NCBI RefSeq assembly: GCF_040183065.1
Contig: NC_091120.1
Span: forward strand, 179,763,396-179,827,395
Length of the DNA: 64,000 nucleotides
Direction: 5' to 3'
DNA from: Periplaneta americana
Lineage: Eukaryota; Arthropoda; Insecta; Blattodea; Blattidae
Shown: piece by piece, positions 1-14,200 of the stretch
Numbering within the stretch: position 1 is the first letter of the stretch
Layout of the letters: each line of letters starts with the position of its first letter
Translations under genes and position numbers: made by a program
Notes under the pieces: generated by a model
Databases searched by the model: none
Told to the model about the DNA's origin: nothing
Seen by the model: the letters and a program-made list of their open reading frames with translations, nothing else

Positions 1-420
1 GAATCTTGGTATGTCCATTACTAATAACATACTTAGTATCCATGATCAATTTCAAACTAATCGGATAAATTTTGTGGATTTTGAAATATTCACCTCTGCC
101 TCCCCTTAAAGTTCCAACAGAAACAGCAACTGTGAAAATATATTTTGGCACCTACATAATATGTTCAATGCATGAATCATGGGTCACACGACAGAAACAA
201 TGCGATACTCAAGTTCGAAATTCGACGTAACAAGGCGTCATCGGTGGTATTGGCGGCGTTGGTGATGCACAACCTCAGATCGTCCATACATATAGGCTAG
301 TATCCTATCATACGGAGCTAACAAATGGGTGCCCCAACATTAGAACAGGATTCTTCATGACAATCGCCAAACAATAGGTAGGCAAAGGTGCAAATGGCTA
401 CAAGTCATATGCGAGGCGGT

Positions 421-430
421 AAAAAAAAAA

Positions 431-465
<35 letters not shown>

Positions 466-476
466 CGACGACGACA
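421..476. repeat. A-run plus (GAT)n microsatellite
   Basis: Ten A residues are followed by about 12 GAT units that drift into GAC units. An A-run running into a trinucleotide array is how several LINE tails in this window look, so this may mark a retroelement 3' end. No body is recognisable upstream. Confidence 0.9.
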
Positions 477-2397
477 TGCCAGCCACAACAGAGTGGTACA
501 ACAAATACAAGACCCACAATTTTCCCCCTCACAATTCTGTAACCCTCGCACATTCACATAGGCTACAATCTCCCTCATATCAAATTCTGTTATTCCCGAG
601 TTGTCTTCGTCAGACCGAAAACATACGTTATGTCCTACCGCTGTCTTCCCGGATATCCTGTCTTGGGAGCAAGGCTGCCGGAGCGTGAAGCTCGTTTCTC
701 ACCCCCATTTATTTCCGGGGCTAAAATGCGTGGAACCTTCCCTGCACGCACCTGTAAGCGTCCCTGATGAGTTCAAGCAAGAAGCGTTTCTTTCTCCCAC
801 GAAGTCAACAGAAAAACTGTAATAGTACTCCAGGTGTACCTCACGCAATTAACGGCTTCTTGCCAAAGGATCTGGTGTTTGGCTCCGGAGATTTATAGTG
901 AGCACAGCGGCAGAAACTTCGGTTTTTTTTTTGCAATTCTTGTCACCATCGCTGCAGTAATTCGATACCACTATGCTACACTACAGGATCTGAATAGTTC
1001 ACTACGTCCACGGCTGTGGAATAACGGGTATACTTGGCTCGGAAACATGACGGCCTTCCCTCATCCCCTTCACCAGTTAACTGCAGGCACGCGCAAGGGA
1101 TAAACCCTTAGCCGAGTTGCCAATTCTTGAAGTCATTGTGATTTGCGAACGTTTTTCAAACTGTGTTCCGTGAAACCGCGATTTTCAGTGAGACTATATT
1201 TTCTTTGTAAATATACCTTAATTTGTAATTACTAAAACAAAATTGGTGTAAAATTGAACAAACTTATTTTAAAAACACTTTATATTTATATTTTCACTAA
1301 CATGTTTTGCCTAAATAAACAAAAAAATGCAGACTTCTATAATAAGTGTTAAATTCTCATGTTATTGAAGTTTCAGAATTTTATACTTAATTAAGAATGT
1401 TGCACCGGTAAAATTTTCTGAAACTGTGATCATTGAATAGTTATAGAATTTATGGTACAAAAGAGTAAAGTTAGATTTTATCAGCTTAGCCTTGGATGAT
1501 AATTTCCACGAACGCGTAAAATCTGTTTACTCTAGTGTGCTATACAATATTTTATTCATTACTGGTATGTAAATTTAATTTTAAATTGTAGGGCTTTTCT
1601 TGGTAATGTGTTGTTGGCGAAGAAGTTCATTTTACTATTGCTAATATGTTGCTTGTCATGTAGAGAGTGATTTAAAAACATTTAATTCACTGCTGTAAGT
1701 TAGAAAAGTTTTAAGCACTGCTGTGAATAATGTCATTATTTAGGTTGCTAAGGACGGTGTTGTTGTTGGCGATATCTCTTTCGCGTGCTGTTCACATACT
1801 GTTCGGCGAAGTAAATCACGTATAAAATCGTCTATCTTACCGAATTCTGTTTTAATTTGTTTATTTTCTCTTTAGTTGGTGAACCGTAATTCTTAATTTC
1901 TATGCCCATATATCCAACTCCGCCGGTTGCGTCCGATGTTAAGTGATTAAGATTTATACTTATTAAACTGCCTGAACTTTCGATTACTTTATGGATAGAA
2001 TTTCTAACGTTAGACACAATTTTAACACTTCGTTTTCTTAGCTACGCTCCTCTGCAAATAAGATATTCCGTTTTCTTCGACGGTGTTATTTGTTGTTCTT
2101 GTCGTGATGGTCCTGGATCTTCAGGTGTACCAGGAGGCCTGGCTGCGGATCATCTGCTCCAACACTCATTAATCATGGCCGGAATAAATTAGACATATTG
2201 AAGCGCACAACGGTATAAAACAACACGTCGACAAAGACACTGAGAATGGGTGAAACCTAACAGGTAGAGACAATGACTACTAGATTTGGCAATGCTGGGA
2301 TCTATTGTATTTCTGCCACGCGGCTACGGGTTGAGTAGAGGATGGGGGTTTATGAGGGATTACCAATTCCAAGAAGAGAGGCCGTCATGTTTCCGAG
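477..2397. other. Unassigned intergenic sequence
   Basis: No ORF here has a recognisable domain. The short open frames (61-89 aa) have no motif, and their composition follows the local base bias. The sequence becomes strongly AT-rich after about 1140. I see no terminal repeat pair, tRNA-like box or tandem array. Confidence 0.5.
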
Positions 2398-2560
2398 CCG
2401 AGTATAGCACGTCTGACCGTGAAACGAGACCGCATTCAAATCTTGATTGGAACAAATTACAACCCATTAAAAGCAGATACTATGTAACCTTCGGCGCTGG
2501 ACCCTGGACTCATCTCGCTACCATTATCACTAGGGCTCGGAAGTTGAGGAAAAATACTTT
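2398..2560 (+). repeat. SINE-B relic, partial
   Basis: The sequence has the SINE-B order: a head with CACGTCTGACCGTGAAAC, a degenerate B-box around 2433-2445 where ATTCAAATCTTG replaces GGTTCGAATCCCG, then the body motif CGGCGCTGGACCCTGGACTC and ATTATCAC. The 3' end with the AAATAACC tail is missing. It is clearly older than the copies at 32.6-33.2 and 46.8-47.0 kb. Confidence 0.7.
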
Positions 2561-2791
2561 TTGTTTCGAGTGCCCGAAGACGAGACCCATCATAAAATAT
2601 GTTCATTTTGGGTTATTGTAGGCCAGAAAATGGTGGGTTTTATTTGTTCTTTTTGCCCTTTTCGGCGTTTGATTTATTGGTCCTTTTTAGCTTTTTTTTT
2701 CAGGTCTTAACGGCTTTTTTTTTTTTTGCAACTTCAGCTTCTTTCGACTACATTTTTACAATTCAAGAATCCACCACGATATCTCACTTGC

Positions 2792-2911
2792 TTCAAATAT
2801 GCACCGATGACATCCATTGATGTGGAGAGAAGTTTCTTGATGTTTCGCAACGTGCTGTCAGAAAACCGAATGGCTTTGTACAGACATGTGAGCCGGTGTG
2901 AGATACTGTAA
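2792..2911 (+). pseudogene. hAT transposase C-terminal relic
   Basis: The frame reads TSIDVERSFLMFRNVLSENR followed by MALYRHV. This matches the C-terminal dimerisation segment of hAT transposases (compare [20 protein letters not shown] in the intact gene at 5.6-7.1 kb). Only about 40 residues survive, and no BED finger or catalytic region is visible upstream, where the sequence is T-rich. It is a dead fragment of a family related to, but not identical with, the nearby intact element. Confidence 0.8.
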
Positions 2912-2946
2912 TTTGAGGCGCAGGAACTGGGCCCGTCCGGCCCCGA

Positions 2947-2970
2947 ACACACGCACGCACGCGCGCGCGC
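2947..2970. repeat. (ACGC)/(GC) microsatellite
   Basis: A short alternating purine-pyrimidine tract of ACGC units passes into GCGCGC. It is the only CpG-dense simple repeat in the window and could adopt Z-DNA. Confidence 0.85.
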
Positions 2971-3249
2971 AACAAGTACGGAAATATTAATCAACGTTAC
3001 GTGGTCACGGAACACGCGCCTCCCACACGGAAGGCCGGCGATCGATCTCCAGGCGGTCTCATAGGAAGATCAAGTATTGGGATTGTTGTAATCCGCACAA
3101 GGCCGCCGGCCAGACACTTGGGATGAGCCAACAGGCCAGACAGACGGACAGCTCAAGATGCGCTGTTATTGGAAGCAGTAGATAAGAAGAACCTTGATAC
3201 CGGCTCTCATCCCGCCAACACAAACACCAGTGGCGTAGCGCAACAGTCC

Positions 3250-5230
3250 AAAGTTTCCCCAATTCCTTGTTTCATTCTATCCTTCCTTCATTTTGTATTT
3301 ATTTCTTTCTTCACATCTTCATTCTATATTTTCTTTTGTTTCTTTCTCTCATTCTTTCTCCGATCTTCCTTTTCTCCCCCTTTCTTCCTTTCGCACCTTT
3401 TCTCCTTTTTCCAACTCTCACTTCTTCGGCTGCTTTTATAATCTCTTTTTTGTCTTCATATTCCTAAATCCTATTCTTTCTCTCCTTTAATCGTTATTTT
3501 TCTATTTCCTTTATCTTACATATTTAATTCAATTTTCTTTTTCAATTTTCATTCTTATCTCTTTTTTCCACTTATTTTTTCCTTCTTGTACTTTACTTTC
3601 ATCCATTCCTGTTATCTCCTACTTTCTCTCATTTTATCATTTCTTTAATTTTTATAATTTCTTTCTCTTTTCATCATTTCTATCATTCTTCTAACTTTCT
3701 CTCTCTTATGTTTATTAAGCCTTTTATATTTCTTTCACTTCCTCTTTATTTTTATTTAGTCTTTTACCTTCACTTCCTTTCTTTTCTCTTTTATCCTCTC
3801 TTCCTCTTTCTATTTCCTTTTATTTCATTCTTTATCTCTTTTTCTCTTTTTTATTTTGTCATATTTTCCCCTCTTCCTTTCTCTCTTTGCCTTTATTTCT
3901 CCTTTTATCTTTTCTTTATTTCTGTTTTTTTTTAAATTTCATTTCACTCTTTATCGCGTCATTTTTTAATTTTAATTTCATCCATTATATTTGTTTTATT
4001 TTATCCTTTATCTCCTGTTTCTTTCTCCCTTTATTTATTATTTCTCTTTTTATATTGATTTCATTAATTATCTTGCTTTCTTTCTTCAAACATTTCGTCC
4101 TTTGTAAATTCTTTCTTTTGCTCTATAACCCCTGTATTTTCATCTTTTACTTTCATTTCGTTCTTATCTCGTGTCTTTCTTTAAATTTATTTCGATCTTC
4201 ATAACTTCTTTCGTCCTTCATGCCTCTTTGTTTCTTGTGTCAGTTATCATTCCTTTCTTTAATTTTTTCTTCCTTTTTTCTCTCTATCTTTATTTCGTTT
4301 TTTTTTATTTTGTTTCTTTCGTTTTTTACAAATTTATGTTTTATTTAGGGCCTATATTAAATTCGTTCTTTACAATTGTATTCTTTCGTCTTTTATACCC
4401 CTCTCTCTTTCAGACCGCAGCTTTATTAATTTCATCCTTATCTTTTTTATATTTATTTCAGTCCTGACCCAGTCTTCTTCACTATTTTTATCTTTATTTT
4501 GTCCTTTAACATTTCTTTATTACTAATCTTAATTTCTATTTCGTTCTTTAATTTTCGTCACTTTATTATTTAAGTTTCTCACTCTCTTTATGCATTCTGT
4601 AGTTTCCTTTTTCTTTCTTTCCATTGATCCTTTCGTTAGTTCATTATATTTATTTTCGTCTCTACCCTTTCTTTCTTTAGTTATTTACTTCTTTGTCTTT
4701 GTATCCCATCATTCATTCTTCATTCACTTTCATTTCTCCGTTTATCGTTTCTATCGTTCTTGATTATTCTTTCTCAACTTATTCTTTATTTCGTCCTTCA
4801 TATTTTCCTTTCCTTTTTTCCTTTATAACTTCTTTGAATTCTAATCGCTTATTTCTTTCTCCTACCTTCGTTTGTTATCATTTTATCCTTTTGTCTTCCT
4901 TTCATACTACGTCTGAGACACTTTTTTTCCTTCATTTTATTCCTTCGTAATTATCTTATTTTTTTCTTCAATTTCCCACGTTTTATTAGATCTTTCTGAT
5001 TCCTTCAATTCTGTAATTTCCTATTACGTTAATTTTATTTTCATTTTCATACTTCACAATTATTTCTTCTTATTTTCACCATTTCTTTCATTTCTTCACC
5101 ATTCTTTGTTCTTCTTTCCGTTGTATTATTATTTCTTCCCTTCCCTTTTTTCCTTCTTCCTTATTTATGTATTTTCTTCCTTGATTTTTCTCCTCTGTTC
5201 GTCTCTGTCATTTTTTCACAATTCTTTCTT
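3250..5230. repeat. 2-kb pyrimidine-rich tract
   Basis: The plus strand is almost entirely T and C, made of degenerate words such as TTTCTTTC, TTCATTTC and TTTCGTCC. Several overlapping frames stay open (65-105 aa, rich in F, S, L and I) only because T/C-rich DNA rarely spells stop codons. I see no clean short period. It could be a very old degenerate tandem array or a slippage-expanded tract. It ends just before the hAT element. Confidence 0.85.
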
Positions 5231-5353
5231 TTTCATTTTTAAAATATAGAGTCTGTATTTCTTCATTCACGAAGGAACCAGATCGAATCCTTCTGCACTT
5301 TTGTGTTTGTTTCTTCATTCAGTTTTCTTCCCTCCATTTTTTATAGTAATGAA

Positions 5354-7461
<2,108 letters not shown>

Positions 7462-7994
7462 CACATTGTGAAACATAAAGATAATGCAAAATATAAATTA
7501 TATTAGCTTTATAAGTAAATATGTATTTACATATAAATCCTTTCCCTGGTGATTACGGTTATTTATAGCGATCAGTTTTCATGAGACGTCGAGATTTCAC
7601 AACCACGTTCAAATTTGATATCTTCAACGTTTCGAAACAGTTACCTTTCGTAAGCTTATGGCTAATCCCATGAATGAGAGATTACACTGAACAACAAATT
7701 TTTACTTTTTGTCTTGCTCCGAAATAAAAATAGGTGAATATTACTAATATGTGTGCCCTAAATCTGAATTTAAAACCCAAATTGCCCCATCACGTTTTTT
7801 TATGACAAAATTTATTTGTTTTTAATTTTTCACTGCTACTGATAAAATTACAACATACTAGGGATTCAAAATTTCTCATAATACTTGAAAAATGTGTACT
7901 AGATATAAAAATGATGTAACATAGTTTAAAACACAACAACAATAAAAATATCTCATGCATATAATGAGAAATATCTCAGAATTTGAATTTACAT
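7462..7994. other. AT-rich spacer
   Basis: No ORF, repeat pair or tRNA-like signal is visible between the hAT element and the degenerate ORF at 8.0-8.5 kb. Confidence 0.5.
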
Positions 7995-8515
7995 TTAAAT
8001 TAATTTTCTGGATGACTTCTGTTTACAACTAGACCTGGGATCGTCTTTTACAAGGAACCAATAATAGTCTGTGAGCATGCTGGATGATGATCTTCCTTTA
8101 TATCGCCTTTCCATTTCAGATATTTCTTGATGAAATCTTTCCCCATGCTCGTCGTTTACCGCTCCAAAGTTAGGAGGAAAGAAATTCAAATGAGAATGTA
8201 AAAGGTGTATTTTGAGAGACATATTACACTCCATCTTGTCATATGCACTTAACATTGTTTCCATAACAAGTTCTATGTAGTTCTCTGCCCTAGAATTTCC
8301 AAGGAAATTTTAGCAAACGTCTTTGAAAGCGCGCCATGCCATTCTTTCTGTAAAGGAAAGTTTTTCCTCAAACAAAGTTCTCCGCCATAACTTTGTGAAT
8401 TTCTGGACCTATGAAAATGCCCTCTTTTTATTTGCCCCTTCACTCAAACTGGTACAATTTTCCTTTAAATACTGAAAACCACACCCTTATTTGTTCATTG
8501 CTTAGACCCCATTTT
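7995..8515 (-). pseudogene. Degenerate copy of a repetitive arthropod ORF (DEHGERFHQ family)
   Basis: The last 89 codons are open and read LHSHLNFFPPNFGAVNDEHG, then ERFHQEISEMERRYKG and a diverged W/L-rich tail. This is a motif set I recall from many arthropod genomes as a multi-copy, probably transposon-encoded protein of unknown name. Reading upstream in the same frame gives NFLGNSRAENYIELV, an in-frame TAA near 8299, then FTERMAWRAFKDVC and LWRRTLFEEKLS. A frame change near 8400 reveals KEGIFIGPEIHKVM, and another restores FQYLKENCTSLSE. So there are at least one nonsense codon and two frameshifts. I do not know the biochemical function. No terminal repeats were recognised around it. Confidence 0.75.
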
Positions 8516-8849
8516 GAACTGTAATGAAATTTACTAATAGAAGGGACCAATAGGCTATCTATTTATTAGAAGTACAAAATAACATCCCAACAATCATAAT
8601 AAACCGTAAATAAGTCATAAACTCATAAAATACATTAGCTTTTGTTTTGGTTTATACCCCCAACCCGTGCCAGATGTTTCCTGGGGGAGCGCTTATCGAA
8701 AAGTGAAATCATAGTATATCTTAAAAACCTTACGTGATACGAAGAAAAGAGATGCATTTTCGGATTCAGCGCACATCAAACCATAAGGGACACATTGTTT
8801 TAAGTCGGAGCAAAATTCTTGTTGTTCAGTGTTATCAGGAGAATTGTCA

Positions 8850-9300
8850 CATGTAATGAAAAAGGTTATATTATCGCAATTCTTGTGTTTCTGGTGGAAT
8901 TTTGAAGGTGTGATTCACTGGTGGTACGTTCTAAATAGACGTGCAGTCGTTTCTGATCTTTATTCTCAACAGCTAGAACGAGAGCATGAAGTTTTGAGAG
9001 AGCTAATCGAAATAGAATTGTCTTGAAAGAGAACAATGCGAGAGCTCCAATAACCGTGGAAAAAATAAGAGACGAATCGAACTGCTAGTACGCCCGCCAT
9101 ACAGTCCTGATCTCGCGCCATCTGTTTGGATCCATGGACCACTTCCTGCGTGAAAGATATTTCCAAAACTTGGGAGCCGCTGAAGTCACCGAATTCTTTG
9201 CATCAAAATCCAGAAACTGGTACTGTCGCGGAATAACAAACCTCGCTGAAATGAGGCAAAGACCATATAATCTAATGGCCTTTACTTTGAAGATTAAATT
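8850..9300 (+). pseudogene. mariner-like transposase relic, C-terminal half
   Basis: Order of recognisable pieces: FLCFWWNFEGVIHW and SDLYSQQLEREHEVL (the mariner segment around the WWD..G motif), stop codons and a frameshift near 9030-9060, VRPPYSPDLAPS (the conserved mariner block upstream of the last catalytic Asp), another frameshift at 9120-9135, then MDHFLRERYFQNLGAAEVTE and RNWYCRGITNLAEM. The canonical reading after APS would be DYHLF; here the shift yields VWIHG, so the catalytic Asp is lost. No terminal repeats flank it, and it abuts the next element at 9374. Confidence 0.85.
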
Positions 9301-9775
9301 AATTTCTTGTCACAGCACACTCCAACAAACATTTTACTTCAAAATCGACATAAGAGGCAATAACTGTATTATACAAGGTCCGTCAGAATGATCTTCCCGA
9401 TTAGAAAAACAAATAACATGAGCAAAATAGATGCTATTCAAAATTTTATTTTACCATTTTACAGTAGAATATTTGCTATTTTGAAATCATTTTGTTTTAA
9501 AGATAATATCGTCAAAATGCTTGCCCTCACGAGCTATACACTCCTCAAATAGTGATTGTGCGTCCTTCTTCCTCAAAAAAGAATGGTTCTGTTATTCCAA
9601 ATTGTGCAACAGCACACCAAATAGTAACACGCTCGCCGTGGAGAGGTCGCTGATGCATTTCTCGAGGGTTTTCTGGGGACCAATACGGAATCTTTTGTTT
9701 GTTGACGCAGACCGACAAATGAAGAGCTTAGTCATTACCGAGTACAACAGCATCGACTGGAACATTTTCCAATAT

Positions 9776-10081
9776 GGTCTAGTGGTCAGAGCTTCTGGCT
9801 ATAGTTCATGAGGTCCCGGGTTCGATTCCCGGTTAGAGCACAGGAATTTTTCCTTGAAGGGGATTATTCCTGTGTTCGTCCATGGTCTGGAATTTAGGTT
9901 AAGTTTAGATTTAAGACCTCTCCTGGCACCACATTATCATAATCATCCTATCACATCATCGGGGTAATGTAACTCCGCCTTCCAGGCGCCCCAACCTCAG
10001 AAGTGGGTTACAACTAAGCCACAGCCAGGAGAGAAGACCAGAAATGTCGAAAAGACAACCTGGTGGCATTGGATAAAAAAA
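9776..10081 (+). repeat. SINE-A copy, inserted in mariner transposase
   Basis: A tRNA-like head (AGTGGTCAGAGC A-box region, GGTTCGATTCCCGG B-box at about 9818-9831) is followed by GGAATTTTTCC, a body with CATGGTCTGGAATTTAGG and CTCCGCCTTCCAGGCGCC, and an A-rich tail. It is flanked by near-identical 34-bp direct repeats (9747-9780 and 10082-10115, 29 of 34 matching) taken from the transposase sequence. An unusually long duplication like this points to LINE-driven insertion. A second copy lies at 18.5-18.8 kb in the opposite orientation. Confidence 0.9.
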
Positions 10082-10455
10082 ACAGCATCTCCTGGAATGT
10101 TTACCAATATGGTCTCGCAAGCATCTTGGCGGTTGAGCCAGTCACGTTGCTGAAGTTTCTGAACCACCACCAATTTTGTAGGGATGGAACCTGAGGTCTA
10201 GGTGTAAGATTCGTCTGACACTCCCAATACCAGAGCATATTCAATGGCTGAACGTCGTGGAGATGTGGTAACAGCATGCCTCACTGATGCGATATTCTCG
10301 GGATCCCAAACATTGCGACATCTACTGGACGACTTCTCTTTGAAAGTTGAACCTTTACTTTGACACTTCTCACCCATATCAGTATGATTTTCTTATCAGG
10401 AATTATTTCGTGTTGACCTACTCTAAAATAGGTACGAAACTGCCACAGTGATAAA

Positions 10456-11090
10456 TAGGGCTAGGATTTTGATGACCTATAAATCATGAAAAAATGTCCT
10501 AAAAACAATGCATTTATGAACTAAAAATATTTCAAAAAAGCCCTAAAAATTGATCTTACATAACTGGCTTAGTAGGAATATTAATAGTAGTTTAAATTAA
10601 ATTAAATTCTAGTACCAACATTCAAGTGTATTTAATTTTACATAATTTTTTCTAAGTAGTACACTTTAATTGATTATTTTACCTGGTATAGTTCCATGTA
10701 GTCCACCACAAGGCCACTCTTATCCGGAACTAGCAGGTATAGAGGAGTCTATATTGAAGGGGTGGTTGGACTGATCCATTACGTGGGGGTGTACTACATT
10801 AAAATGACAATATTCGTGTAGAAAAACGATTAAAATAATAATGGGTATTAATTGAAAATATATGTAGAGAAAATATCAAAGGAAATAAATAATATTTTAC
10901 ATTAATAATGGGGATTTATGGCCAAAATTAAATGAAAATACCCCAGAAATGACCGAATAAAACAAAAAATGCCCTAACAAATATGTTTTAAAACACTCAG
11001 TTTATCACGTAACATATAAATACTAAAGCAGCTATGTGCCTCCCTTTACTAGAAAAAAAAAAATGCAATTTCATCAATATCCTAGCCCTA
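10456..11090. mobile_element. hAT-like non-autonomous MITE, 635 bp
   Basis: The terminal inverted repeats are almost perfect: TAGGGCTAGGATTTTGATGA at the left, and the same with one substitution (ATATTG for ATTTTG) at the right, 19 of 20. Flanking 8-mers GTGATAAA and GCGATAAC match at 6 of 8, consistent with an 8-bp hAT duplication that has aged. The interior is AT-rich with no transposase. The TAGGG start resembles the right end of the hAT element at 5.35-7.46 kb, but the two repeats are not the same family. It interrupts the N-terminal part of the mariner transposase. Confidence 0.85.
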
Positions 11091-11271
11091 GCGATAACCA
11101 TTTTTTTTTAATCTGAACAACAAAATGCACGATGTTTACCTAACCACGCCATGACGGTAACTGAAATGGCATGGCTTGTGCTGTTCAAAGATATAAACCA
11201 CTCAAGCGCAACTATCAAGAAATCTGTATGGCAGCCAGTTCAAACCGGGGAGATAATTCTGCCGAACCCAT

Positions 11272-14200
11272 TATTTTATATACTAGTAATGACAAATTAA
11301 AAATTGTAATTGAAGTCCCAACAAAACTCGCTGCCATGCCGGGTTGAAAGGTATACTTTATTTTTTTTCATGGAGTGCAGTTTCATAGAAAGGACTTTGC
11401 CGACAGACCTTCTACTGCCCCCTACTAATTGGTTGTCATAAATAAATGTCTTCCTTACTGTGACGGAAATATTGTCTTCTCTTGTTAGTAACCAATCACG
11501 ACCCTCGTTCAGAAGAATTGACAAGTGCCCGTCAAATCCACGTGGAGGCAGAGTTGCCGCATCTTTTCCGAATTTCAAGAATCCCGTCAGTTTCACTGCA
11601 TAATTTCGAAGGTCACCAGGATTGTGGCAACTGTGCAATGTTGGGACGAGGGGACAGGATGGAATTGTCAGAGTTGTTTGTGTAGGAAGTCATAAATCTG
11701 TAAGTGGGTGTTCAAAGGAGCCACCGAACTGCACTCCTTGAAATAAAATAAGGTCTAGGTACAATGTAATGGGCCCACAGTAACTGAAGTGTTCAGGGCC
11801 AACGCGCGCCGGTTGTGTACGAGCCTAATCTAGCATTCTGGTAAATGAGACAGAGATGAAATTACAGAGATCCGGGGAGTCGGGCTAATCTAATCCAAGT
11901 GTGCATCACACATGTGGAACGAACAAAACGGAGCACTTGTTTGTGAGATAATGACTGTCTAGGACGGGTCATATCGCGTGCTGGAGTGGGTCTGCCCTGT
12001 CTTACGTCACGAATTTAAATACAGTCTGTCTGTCTGGATTGGAAACTGGTCGGGCTTCCTACCATTTTCTGTGGGAAAGAGAAGAAGTCGAGTATTAAAG
12101 TGTAACGTTTTGCTCGGGGAGTAATTTCGTTTTATAATACACTAGATATCGCGCTCTCTCTCTCATTCTGGTATTAACGGGACCGAATGTGGACCGATTT
12201 ATTGAAAATCCGGTTGTATTAGAGTTCATAAAAATGAATGTAATTACACTCTACAAATTATCATAGTTTCCTTCTTGGGTAGCTCGTAAATAGACGGGAA
12301 ATAACGAAACAATTTAAAGTACAGTCCCGCTAGAACGACAAGTCTGTCTCGTAGTAGAACACCGCCTCTTGAATTCGGAAAGCCTGTTGTCCTAAACGAG
12401 CACTTACAAGCAAACGTTCTGATGGGGGCAGATAAAAAAGTTAAATTTTTTTCTTCCACCATGTTAATAATGTCAGAAGTCAGAATTCTGAAATTTTCAC
12501 AGTGGAATCAATATATAGTGAGGGTCACATAAGAACAGTTCCTAAACAGCAAATATTGCCGACTTCTCAGTGTTGCCAACTGTTACCAGATATCACACGA
12601 TCCTACGTACTAAATGACTTATTTACTTACCGTACTTTACGTTGGAAGGCTATTCTAAATAATTCAATAATTTATAACATTTTCATTGGCAAACTATACG
12701 CGAAAGGGATCAACATGTCAAGTATTTTGTCTGGCAATACGAAATTCATTCGCTTGACTAAACAATTGACTCACGAGACCTAACCTAAAAATGTATTTTG
12801 TTTGACCACATGAAATTATTAGTACTAACTCCGAAAACTCACCTGACTATAGTCTTGAATTATAACCACAACGCAACACATAAAATAACCATTATGTATT
12901 AATATTAATACTGGTATTAATTAATTATTAGTATGTTCAAATTTCATTAGCTTCCAGTAACAGGCTCAGAAATCTAGTGCAATTTTGATTTCATGGAAGT
13001 CCAGTACCGACAGATATTGTCGATATACCAGTTACAAAATCACTACCATTTGTAGTATTTGTCAGTATCGAAATTCGAAACGAAGTTGGCAAAAGAAAAT
13101 TCAACCTGCAAATTAGAAAATCACCACAATCCACTAGCACATGTAGTAATGGGGGAAAAATGGTTAGGTTTCACCCTCAGGGTATGAAGTAAACTGACCC
13201 GGACTATACCCTAAAGAATTAAACACATGTTTTTTTAGTCTGTAAAAATGAATTGCATTTTGTGTTCTATATTTTTTAAAATTATTTTACGATGGGTAAC
13301 TATTTAAAAAAAATTAATGAAACCATGTTCTTTGTTAAACCAATATTTTAAATTCTGATTGCTGCCAAACTATGAAAGATATAAATATAGTATTGCTTGA
13401 AATTCATATTTAGAACATACAAAATAACCTACTACAATATTTTTAACTTTTGAGACACCATGGTTCAAAAACATACTTTTTTTGCATGGAATGACCTAGC
13501 TTTTATCTCGAAAAGGAAGCAAAAACGAGCAAAATTGTATATCTTTTTTTGTTTGAAGTATCTAAAGAATAACCCCATGAAATTAATTACATAACTTACG
13601 GTTCAGTTTGTATACACATTAAAACAAGACAGTGCAAGATAGAGGTAGAAACTAATAAAACACAAAGGAGAAGAAAGTGAAAAATTGAACGGAAGAGAAA
13701 AGAAACACATTACAAGACATATGTACGACGAAAACAAAGACTGAAAGAAAGAAATGCTGGTGACTCGATAAATGAATTCCTAGAACTTACAAAACAGCTG
13801 CTTATTCAGCACAGCTTTCCGTTCAAGAAAGCAGCTGATAAAGCTATTAGAAATAGGAACGGAACAAAGGGGAGATTAAATGGATAGAAAGCTGAGTCAC
13901 AATTGGCGATAAAGCGGTAAGAATCGCGAGCGTAAGCAAATACTTATTCAAGCAAAATAAAATTATACAGGAAGTTTCTTAGATAAGCGTCAAACGTGAC
14001 CGTTTTGATAAACATATGTGCGCCTCTGCAGGGCACGGTACTCATTCTCGGTGAAACTGACGTTATCTAGAGAGCATCCTGTAGCATTCTAAAAGTGCCG
14101 GATAACAGAGAACAGGTAGTACAAGGAATCACACGGAGTCGTGTTCTTGATTCTGTTACGTATTCTTTTGCTATTGGAATGGTCATCAGCCTTGTCCTTA

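Larger units (their letters stand above)
9520..11152 (-). pseudogene. Tc1/mariner transposase, broken by SINE and MITE insertions
   Basis: The reading on the minus strand starts MAWLGKHRAFCC (ATG at 11152). It is interrupted by the MITE at 10456-11090 and resumes as FRVGQHEIIPDKKIILIWV. After a frame change it reads VWDPENIASVRHAV and SPRRSAIEYALVLGVSDES, the HTH linker region. It then gives VVVQKLQQRDWLNRQDACET and NIPGDAV, is interrupted by the SINE, and resumes as VNKQKIPYWSPENPREMHQR, then GERVTIWCAVAQFGITEPFF, before an in-frame stop. The second and third catalytic acids are not preserved. These blocks belong to the insect mariner group with a YWSPENPR motif. The gene is dead. Confidence 0.85.
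9374..11271 (-). mobile_element. Tc1/mariner-superfamily element carrying two later insertions
   Basis: The left terminal repeat after a TA dinucleotide (9372-9373) reads CAAGGTCCGTCAGAATGATC. The right end, read on the minus strand before a TA at 11272-11273, reads ATGGGTTCGGCAGAATTATC; the arms continue with CCCCGG versus TCCCGA, about three-quarters identical over roughly 28 bp. TA duplications are what this superfamily makes. Subtracting the SINE (about 335 bp with its duplication) and the hAT MITE (643 bp with its duplication) leaves about 0.9 kb, so some internal sequence is also lost. Confidence 0.8.

Noticed and set aside
3169..4950. Phe/Ser/Leu-rich membrane-like ORFs
   Set aside because: Several frames are open at once in pyrimidine-rich DNA; hydrophobicity follows from T-rich codons.
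8966..9166. Minus-strand 66-aa ORF
   Set aside because: Shadow of the plus-strand mariner relic, which carries the recognisable motifs.
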